The notes under the pieces: model-generated
What the model was told of the DNA's origin: nothing
Database searches by the model: none
The model's input: only the letters and a program-made list of their open reading frames with translations
Source: Nemertoderma westbladi
Taxonomy: Eukaryota; Xenacoelomorpha; Nemertodermatida; Nemertodermatidae
Length of the DNA stretch: 27,575 bases
Direction: 5' to 3'
Assembly: GCA_032718475.1 (NCBI GenBank)
Contig: JAUCBJ010001471.1
Location: 1-27,575, forward strand
Shown here: piece after piece, positions 20,301 through 27,575 of the stretch
How the letters are laid out: each line of letters begins with the position of its first letter
How positions within the stretch are numbered: the first letter of the stretch is position 1
Translations under genes and position numbers: made by a program

Positions 20301-22840
20301 ATGTCTACCCTAATCACCCATGTGTTAACTAGATTCCATGTATCTCTACCCTAATCATCCATGTTTTAACTAGATTCCATGTATGTCTACCCTAATCATC
20401 CATGTTTTAACTAGATTCCATGTATCTCTACCCTAATCATCCATGTTTTAACTAGATTCCATGTATCTCTACCCTAATCACCCATGTTTTAACTAGATTC
20501 CATGTATCTCTACCCTAATCATCCATGTTTTAACTAGATTCCTTGTATGTCTATCCTAATCACCCATGTTTTAACTAGATTCCATGTATCTCTACCCTAA
20601 TCATCCATGTTTTAACTAGATTCCATGTATCTCTACCCTAATCACCCATGTTTTAACTAGATTCCATGTATGTCTACCCTAATCATCCATGTTTTAACTA
20701 GATTCCATGTATCTCTACCCTAATCATCCATGTTTTAACTAGATTCCATGTATCTCTACCCTAATCATCCATGTTTTAACTAGATTCCATGTATGTCTAC
20801 CCTAATCACCCATGTTTTAACTAGATTCCATGTATCTCTACCCTAATCACCCATGTTTTAACTAGATTCCATGTATCTCTACCCTAATCATCCATGTTTT
20901 AACTAGATTCCATGTATCTCTACCCTAATCATCCATGTTTTAACTAGATTCCATGTATCTCTACCCTAATCATCCATGTTTTAACTAGATTCCATGTATC
21001 TCTACCCTAATCACCCATGTTTTAACTAGATTCCATGTATCTCTACCCTAATCATCCATATTTGAACTAGATTCCATGTATCTCTACCCTAATCATCCAT
21101 GTTTTAACTAGATTCCATGTATGTCTACCCTAATCACCCATGTTTTAACTAGATTCCATGTATCTCTACCCTAATCACCCATGTTTTAACTAGATTCCAT
21201 GTATCTCTACCCTAATCATCCATGTTTTAACTAGATTCCATGTATCTCTACCCTAATCATCCATGTTTTAACTAGATTCCATGTATCTCTACCCTAATCA
21301 TCCATGTTTTAACTAGATTCCATGTATCTCTACCCTAATCATCCATGTTTTAACTAGATTCCATGTATGTCTACCCTAATCACCCATGTCTTAACTAGAT
21401 TCCATGTATCTCTACCCTAATCACCCATGTTTTAACTAGATTCCATGTATCTCTACCCTAATCATCCATGTTTTAACTAGATTCCATGTATCTCTACCCT
21501 AATCATCCATGTTTTAACTAGATTCCATGTATCTCTACCCTAATCATCCATGTTTTAACTAGATTCCATGTATCTCTACCCTAATCATCCATGTTTTAAC
21601 TAGATTCCATGTATGTCTACCCTAATCACCCATGTTTTAACTAGATTCCATGTATCTCTACCCTAATCACCCATGTTTTAACTAGATTCCATGTATGTCT
21701 ACCCCAATCACCCATGTTTTAACTAGATTCCATGTATCTCTACCCTAATCACCCATGTTTTAACTAGATTCCATGTATCTCTACCCTAATCATCCATGTT
21801 TTAACTAGATTCCATGTATCTCTACCCTAATCATCCATGTTTTAACTAGATTCCATGTATCTCTACCCTAATCATCCATGTTTTAACTAGATTCCATGTA
21901 TCTCTACCCTAATCACCCATGTTTTAACTAGATTCCATGTATCTCTACCCTAATCATCCATATTTGAACTAGATTCCATGTATCTCTACCCTAATCATCC
22001 ATGTTTTAACTAGATTCCATGTATGTCTACCCTAATCACCCATGTTTTAACTAGATTCCATGTATCTCTACCCTAATCACCCATGTTTTAACTAGATTCC
22101 ATGTATCTCTACCCTAATCATCCATGTTTTAACTAGATTCCATGTATGTCTACCCTAATCATCCATGTTTTAACTAGATTCCATGTATCTCTACCCTAAT
22201 CACCCATGTTTTAACTAGATTCCATGTATCTCTACCCTAATCATCCATGTTTTAACTAGATTCCATGTATCTCTACCCTAATCATCCATGTTTTAACTAG
22301 ATTCCATGTATCTCTACCCTAATCACCCATGTTTTAACTAGATTCCATGTATCTCTACCCTAATCATCCATGTTTTAACTAGATTCCATGTATCTCTACC
22401 CTAATCATCCATGTTTTAACTAGATTCCATGTATCTCTACCCTAATCACCCATGTTTTAACTAGATTCCATGTATGTCTATCCTAATCACCCATGTTTTA
22501 ACTAGATTCCATGTATCTCTACCCTAATCATCCATATTTGAACTAGATTCCATGTATGTCTACCCTAATCACCCATGTTTTAACTAGATTCCATGTATGT
22601 CTACCCTAATCATCCATGTTTTAACTAGATTCCATGTATGTCTACCCTAATCATCCATGTTTTAACTAGATTCCATGTATCTCTACCCTAATCATCCATG
22701 TTTTAACTAGATTACATGTATCTCTACCCTAATCATCCATGTTTTAACTAGATTCCATGTATGTCTACCCTAATCATCCATGTTTTAACTAGATTCCATG
22801 TATCTCTACCCTAATCATCCATGTTTTAACTAGATTCCAT
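17357..22840. repeat. 41 bp minisatellite, about 134 copies
   Basis: The unit is CATCCATGTTTTAACTAGAT followed by TCCATGTATCTCTACCCTAA and T. Variants are CAT/CAC/CAA at the first codon-like triplet, TATCTCT/TATGTCT, CCATG/CTTG, and a 43 bp form (GTTTTTAAACTAG). Rare markers repeat at exact multiples: CATATTTGAAC at 21057, 21959 and 22533 (22 and 14 units apart). The AATCAACCATG block at 17601 recurs at 18179, again 14 units allowing for two 43 bp forms. Each unit holds one CCCTAA, but this is not a telomeric array. Confidence 0.98.
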
Positions 22841-22843
22841 TAG

Positions 22844-22995
22844 AGTTGAAACATAGACCTGTTTTTCTTAATCCCGGTAAACCAGAGACCTACCCAGATA
22901 ATTATTTTGAAAAATACCGGAGACCAGAGCCGGAGATCAGAGACTGTGCATATTTTTGTGCTTACAATTTGATTAGTCCCATAAAGCACAAACAG
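22844..22995 (+). CDS. Possible internal exon at the end of the 41 bp array
   Basis: The last array unit runs into CCATTAG, usable as an acceptor. After it an open frame reads LKHRPVFLNPGKPETYP, then DNYFEKYRRPEPEIRD, then CAYFCAYNLISPIKHKQ. This ends at a consensus donor ACAG|GTACTT (22996). Composition looks protein-like (charged, aromatic and Pro residues) and the donor is good. I do not recognise the family, and no in-phase next exon was found in the following 400 bp. Fifty codons without a stop can occur by chance. Confidence 0.3.
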
Positions 22996-23463
22996 GTACT
23001 TATGGACTGATTTTTATATGGTTGAATTACAGTAAATCCAACCCATTTCAACCCTTACCCGATGGAAGAAAATAAGCGCACGTACAGTTTGGGGGGCTTA
23101 ATTAATATTAATTTGGTTATTTGTATATAAAGATACATATAAAGCATATATATTTCAGATATGAAGTTTACATCCAACGGATACAGCAGCAGTCAATAAT
23201 ATAAGAAGGGTATGCTCGCAAGTATTATTCTGGAGAGCCACTGCAGACAATATGCAGCCGCCACTAGTTGTTGACGCAGCAATTTTTAAATTGGGCTTTA
23301 AATTTTTATTGCAAGTAGGGGTAGGAGGTACAGGGTCTTATTCTTGGAATCAAGGGGGTCGCCCCACATTCTATCCATTATGATTCCAGAACTACAAAAA
23401 AATTAAAAATTGGAAAAAAAATTTCATTTTCATTTTTAGTCTGTCGCGTTGACAAAAACTAAT
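22996..23463. other. Non-coding interval
   Basis: AT-rich sequence with possible splice-like sites (ATATATTTCAG near 23159), but no frame that continues the preceding candidate exon. Confidence 0.4.
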
Positions 23464-23920
23464 TTTCACCTTAGACATAGTGATCGGAATCATTAATATG
23501 TTGTAAAAAGAGTTTGGGATGTCGTATAAAGTTAAAAATAGTTTCTTTGGAACCGCAATTGTCGGTTTACTGTTAGTGAATTAAATAATATTTATTTTTC
23601 AACAGTGAACAATTTTTTCAGTATGAGACATTGTTAAAAATCGATTTTTCACCCAAGGCGTAGCGATCAGAAGTCCAAATATGTTATAACAAGAGTTTGA
23701 AAGGTCGTATGAAGTTGAAAATAGTCTCATTGGAACCGCAATCGTCAGCTTACTGTTTAATGAATTTAAAAAATCATTTTTCAACAGCAAACAATTTTTT
23801 TTCAGTATGACACTTCACATTTTTTCTTTGTTACTTTTCACCCTATGCCTCGTGATCAGAAATCATTATAATGTTGTATACGCATCTGACCTTGAAATAA
23901 ATTCTCATTGGAACCAAAAA
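23464..23920. repeat. Degenerate ~185 bp tandem triplication
   Basis: Three diverged copies begin at about 23464, 23646 and 23836. Each starts TTTTCACC, continues with a GTGATC(A/G)GAA segment, an ATGTTGTA-like word and a GAAATAGTCTCATTGGAACC-like word. The first two also share CCGCAAT(T/C)GTC and TTTTTCAACAG. The 63-codon frame on the minus strand here is a by-product. Confidence 0.8.
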
Positions 23921-24189
23921 TTTACTTTTAATTTACATTTAATTATATTATTAAATTTAAACTTAATTTACTAATAATGAGTTAAGATTTTAATAAATTA
24001 AAAAATTTGTTTTATAACATTCCTCTACTCGAAGTGTATTAAAAATGGCACATGATAACACATACACATATATATAAGATAACACAATAATAACACATGA
24101 TGAAGTCTGTTGTTCGCGATTGATGTATCCGTACAAATTTTACCCTTTTGAGGAAATATTCTACTAAAAAATAGAATTTATGTTCCAAA
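23921..24189. other. AT-rich interval, nothing recognised
   Basis: AT-rich sequence with a short ACACATATATA-like tract near 24060. No gene or clear element. Confidence 0.4.
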
Positions 24190-24496
24190 GGTTACTTACT
24201 TTAAGAATTGCTCGTGGCTGACTGACTGATTGACTCACTAACTGATCTTTAGCCAAAAATCACCACCTGGAGAACATGTGATAAATGCGACAAATGGATA
24301 TCATAGGCAAAGTAAGACCCTAGTAATAGCGAGCCTAGTAATACTTATTCAATAGTATTAAAATTATACATATATAACTATACATTTTTACATAATAAAA
24401 GTTAAATAAAAGTTCTTATTACGCAGCCAGGCCCATCACTAGTCAGGACCCGAGAGGTTACTTACTGTAAGAATTGCTTGTGGCTGGCTGACTGAA
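24190..24496. repeat. Pair of ~40 bp direct repeats
   Basis: GGTTACTTACT(T/G)TAAGAATTGCT followed by (C/T)GTGGCTG and CTGACTGA occurs at 24190-24232 and again at 24456-24496. The copies may be ends of a small dispersed element. No coding frame lies between them. Confidence 0.6.
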
Positions 24497-24935
24497 CATG
24501 CAAGAAAGAAACTGAATATATGGAGCAGGAATGTGGGGCGAGCCACGAAGTGAGTGAGCCTTAGCGTAGTGGTACCATTAATCAACCTGTCGTTCTGTCG
24601 CGTTTTTTTTCAGTATTTTATTTTAAACGTTAATAACTCGGCCAATCCTTGATGAAATCTATCCAAACTTGGTACACATGTTGTTTGGCAAAAGTTTGAA
24701 AATTTTCCAAGTAGAATTTGCGTGGGGCCTTCGTGCAGCATCAGTGTAACTGTTATTGCAGTTATAATAAATTTGTTTATCCAAATTTAAAATGCGTTAA
24801 ATTATTATTACTGTAGGATAAATCAGCTGGTTTTCTGACAAATTTTGCAATTCTGCATGTACCATGTGTACCGGTACTGTCAGGCTGTACTCAATCCCTG
24901 AATCGAGAATCCTGCTAGGGTGCATTTATAGTCAG
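24497..24935. other. Dispersed-repeat-like, non-coding
   Basis: It contains a T run and GTTAATAACTCGGCCAATCC-type sequence that reads like a dispersed repeat, plus the word CGTGGGGCCTTCGTGCAGCA (24721-24740), which is the near-complement of 14273-14293. No gene seen. Confidence 0.4.
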
Positions 24936-24942
24936 ATGCCGT

Positions 24943-24967
24943 CCGATCCGATCCGATCCGATCCGAT
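24943..24967. repeat. (ATCCG)n microsatellite
   Basis: GTCCGATCCGATCCGATCCG continues as GATCCGATG, about five perfect 5 bp units. Confidence 0.9.
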
Positions 24968-25179
24968 GCATTTCGGCAATTATTGTAGCTACAACTGTCA
25001 GACTGCAGACTGTACAAGCCTAGCTGCTTAGGCTAGGCCTACTTCTGTTTTGCCTAACACTGAACGCAGTCTGGTTTATGACTATTGCCAGATTGCTGTA
25101 TTGGCCTATTGCATTAGGCTATTGTATATGGCATGGCAGTACTGCAGTATGCAGGTATGGCAGTACTGCAGTACACAGT

Positions 25180-26043
25180 ATGGGATCATTCGTAGCTCTG
25201 TAGCTGACTGTGGTGTTCAGAAGGAAATCGGACGCGCGTTGGATGTCCTGGAATGGAGTCTACCGACCAACTTGCAGGGTGAGGCTGTCCCTCTGCAGCT
25301 CTGATCCTGGGCGGTGGAGACTGTGCTGATGGCGGCGGAAGCGGGAAGACCGGGGCATTCTGTATCCCGATACTACAGCTGGTCCATGAAACTCTACGGT
25401 ACAAACTCCGAGATGGAAAACTCGATGGGAAATCGGGGGGAAGAACTAGGCCTACGAAATTTCAGTTGAACTCATTCGATAGAGCGATAGAGGTGACCAG
25501 TTGGCCATCTCCCCGGACGGTTGCTGTGTCATGCGCGTGGCCAGAGGAGTTGGCACGGTACCCGGACGACTAAAGGAATAGTCGGATCCGGTCGTTTCGT
25601 TACTATTCAGCTATTACGAGGCGACGGTAAAGGACAAGGTGCGAGGGCCCATGCCGGGTTGGTTGGAGCACCGGAAGCGCGACACTCGATATCGGGACTG
25701 ATAAAAATAGTTTTGGCTTCGGAGGAAACGGTAAGAAGTGTTTCGGGCGGCATTTTGACGACTATGGACAACCATATGGACTAGGCGACGTGATCGGTTA
25801 TCGGATCGATCTGGATGTGGGCACAATTGGGTACCGGTACAGTAAAAACGGAAGTGATCTCGGGAAAGCTTTCGACAGTTCGAGATTCCCGCTAATTTAC
25901 GCAAACTCCCGTTATTCCTGTATTCCCGCAGTCTGTGGTCTGTCGGTATCTTTAAAGAATGCTGAAATTATGTTTATTTTCGCCGAATTTATCCGTTTAT
26001 CTGCGCATCTTCTTTCCGGGTACACCATTGTATCCCGGGCGCC
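25180..26043 (+). pseudogene. DDX1: DDX1 (DEAD-box RNA helicase) fragment, intronless and frameshifted
   Basis: Reading across frames gives the DDX1 order. It starts with MGSF at 25180, then EIGRALDVLEWSLPTN and GEAVPL. LILGGGD follows after a small insertion, then the Walker A motif SGKTGAF (25340-25360) with IPILQLVHETL, and FQLNSFDRA near 25460. The SPRY insert comes next in one frame from about 25640: PCRVGWS, LDIGTDKNSFGFGGNGKK, FDDYGQPYGLGDVIG, FSKNG-like YSKNGSDLGKAF, SLKNAE, and SGYTIVSRAP at the end. In DDX1 the SPRY domain sits between helicase motifs I and Ia, exactly as here. DDX1 functions in RNA-ligase and RNA-processing complexes. At least four frameshifts and a stop make this copy non-functional. 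No intron interrupts about 860 bp, suggesting a retrocopy, but the loss of the 3' two-thirds is unlike the usual 5' truncation. A duplicated large first exon is an alternative. Confidence 0.85.
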
Positions 26044-26218
26044 GTTTTGTACCTACAATGTACCAAGTTGTGTAACTTTTGTACCCATTGTACCAAGTTG
26101 TGTACCTTTTGTACTTATTATGTACCAAGTTATGTACCTTTTACACCTACTATGTACCAAGTTGCGTACATTTTGTACCTATTATGTAACAGTTGTGTAC
26201 GGTCTTGTACCTATTTAT
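26044..26218. repeat. ~30-33 bp tandem repeat (TGTACCAAGTTGTGTACCTTTT)
   Basis: Five imperfect units begin TGTACCAAGTTGTGTACCTT and are joined by GTACCTATTA-like segments. The repeat starts directly where DDX1 similarity stops, so it marks the break. The open frames over it are by-products. Confidence 0.85.
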
Positions 26219-26962
26219 GTTTCCTAAAGTAAAGATGTGTAATCTGATTATTATTATGATTGCTACATAACATGGTATAGAGACTATCTTATCTTATAAC
26301 CGTTATCAACAGTGTTGTAGTCATAATTTGCAACGTTTCATTGAAATAATCACTTGAAATATTCGAATACATTCTACCCATAATAATTAATACTAATTAT
26401 TGTAAAACTATTTTTCTATGCGGAAATCCAGACTGAAAGTCTCTCTCTTGATATCTGTTGTTCCTTTGCGTCAATATAATTAGAGTGTATGTAACAAATT
26501 TATTGTATCCGTTGAAATGTATTTGTAAACAATAATTTAGTTGTCATGATTTTTAAGTAAGATTAGGTTAATTAAATAAAGCCTTTATAAAATTATTATT
26601 ATTATCCTGGGGGAAACTTTACAGCTTTATCGAAACTCTATAGCTCCATGGTAAGTATAGCTCCACGAAACTCTATGGGGGGGGGGGGGGGGGGGGGTAG
26701 TATACTCCAGGTATTAAACTAAACTGATCCTTTTCTTATATATGATGGACAGATTGTCGGATAGTCAGAAAGTGGTATAGAATAGTGGTATAGTAGTATA
26801 GTATACTGAATACAGCTAGGCCCTGCTGCAGTACTGCAAACTGTACTAAGGCATACTACAGTCTGACAGTGGAGTACCGAGTTTTTATCTTAATTTTTAC
26901 CCCCTTAATACTATCTGTATCTTGAACCTGCACAGTCCAACGGTGGACAGCAGTGAACGTTA
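26219..26962. other. AT-rich interval with an AATAAA
   Basis: AT-rich sequence without a coding frame. AATAAA at 26575-26580, followed by an ATT microsatellite (26590-26603), resembles the 3' end of a transcript or element, but no upstream gene can be tied to it. The poly(G) run is listed separately. Confidence 0.45.
26677..26697. repeat. Poly(G) run, 21 bases
   Basis: Twenty-one consecutive G. This is a potential quadruplex-forming tract, and its length is likely uncertain in the assembly. Confidence 0.95.
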
Positions 26963-27575
26963 ATGGCTGCCCCTGCCACGGGTCGTAATGACTGTGATGG
27001 GAAACGCTGCATGCATTTGTCTAGCGACGTTTTATCTTATATATGGTGTGCCCACGTGCGTATGGGAATGCCACGTGCATTGATCTACACAACGATTGAG
27101 GCCTGGCCAAGATTCACAAATGACATGCTGCGATCCGCTAAAGATCGATTGTTCGATACCATTCCCGGACAAGGTAAGAATGCTGAGAACTTCTCTAAGA
27201 AGAGAAAAACAGGAGAATATATGCGAAAGTCTATAGTTGAGGACATCATAGACATGATTGAGTTCAACGGGTTTCTGGAACTACCGGACTGCGATAAACC
27301 AATATTTATATGTGACAACTTGGCGAATACTCCGCCGTTTTCATTGAGTAGTGCCGAAATAACGGTTCTTTTTATGAAGTTGGGCGAGCTCCAAGATAGG
27401 GTAGCTGTCCTGGAATCCAGACGTGAGTTACCGGTAGCGGTAGGCCTACCTGCCAGTGCCAGGTATGCCTCTGATGTTAATCGCGACGACATTGGATTAG
27501 GGCCTACTGGTACCGACTGTAGAGGCAATACGAATGATGTTGATAGTGATGTTTCCGAAATACCAATTAATGGAG
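26963..27575 (+). CDS. N-terminal part of a LINE ORF1-like or unknown protein, runs off the window
   Basis: A frame from ATG 26963 stays open for 204 codons to the window edge. It follows an in-frame TGA at 26954-26956. Visible parts are a helical N-terminal half (LSSDVLSYIW, then FTNDMLRSAKDRLFDTI), a basic loop (KNAENFSKKRKTGEYMRK), the segment VEDIIDMIEFNG with PIFICDNLANTPPF, and a predicted coiled coil (EITVLFMKLGELQDRVAVLE). A variable polar tail follows. The order helical pair, (F/I)V-x-DL-x3-PP, coiled coil resembles the first-ORF N-terminus of many invertebrate retrotransposon-like proteins. That resemblance is from memory of the pattern, not a search. If correct, a reverse transcriptase or nucleic-acid-binding part should follow outside the window. 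The opposite-strand frame 27085-27528 is its shadow. Confidence 0.5.
   Translation, partial: MAAPATGRNDCDGKRCMHLSSDVLSYIWCAHVRMGMPRALIYTTIEAWPRFTNDMLRSAKDRLFDTIPGQGKNAENFSKKRKTGEYMRKSIVEDIIDMIEFNGFLELPDCDKPIFICDNLANTPPFSLSSAEITVLFMKLGELQDRVAVLESRRELPVAVGLPASARYASDVNRDDIGLGPTGTDCRGNTNDVDSDVSEIPING

Noticed and set aside
17357-22840. Telomeric repeat, because each unit contains CCCTAA
   Set aside because: Only one hexamer occurs per 41 bp unit. The repeat period and the rest of the unit are not telomeric.
25614-25904. 96-codon minus-strand frame
   Set aside because: It is antisense to the DDX1 SPRY segment.
27085-27528. 147-codon minus-strand frame at the right edge
   Set aside because: It is opposite a longer plus-strand frame with helical and coiled-coil character that continues off the window.

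Overview
The window looks like nuclear DNA from a metazoan, probably a marine invertebrate. The evidence is spliced genes with GT-AG introns, AATAAA signals, non-LTR and TIR transposon remains, long minisatellite arrays, and many palindromic words (TAGGCCTA, TACCGGTA, GTACTGCAGTAC). There are no prokaryotic operons or ribosome binding sites. I cannot name the species.

Slightly over half of the window is three unrelated tandem arrays: a 61-65 bp unit (1-72 and 3282-8875), a 63 bp unit (9201-12704) and a 41 bp unit (17357-22840). The 61-65 bp array is split by a 3.2 kb element (73-3279) with CACTGAAAAAA inverted ends and a TA target duplication. On its minus strand this element carries a probably spliced gene for a zinc-ribbon plus PWWP-domain protein. 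No recognisable transposase is present.

Between the first two arrays is a short exon-like segment with one C2H2 zinc finger (8896-9013). The 63 bp array keeps a 21-codon frame and runs into a decayed LINE reverse transcriptase (about 12720-14013), whose FADD catalytic motif reads FAVD. A region of palindromes and a fold-back element follows (14495-15122).

From 15315 to 16959 I propose a three-exon gene, deduced from splice signals and matching phases. It encodes a 386-residue protein of unknown function with a hydrophobic N-terminal half and a 14-residue Pro-rich repeat. After the 41 bp array come a possible small exon (22844-22995), a degenerate ~185 bp triplication, and short dispersed repeats.

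At 25180-26043 there is an intronless, multiply frameshifted fragment of the DEAD-box RNA helicase DDX1. It runs from the start codon through motif I and the SPRY insert and then stops at a ~33 bp repeat. At the right edge an open frame (26963 onward) runs off the window and resembles the N-terminal protein of invertebrate LINE-type elements. There is no sign that these genes form one pathway. The locus is a repeat-rich region with transposon cargo, a retrocopy fragment and one or two host gene pieces.
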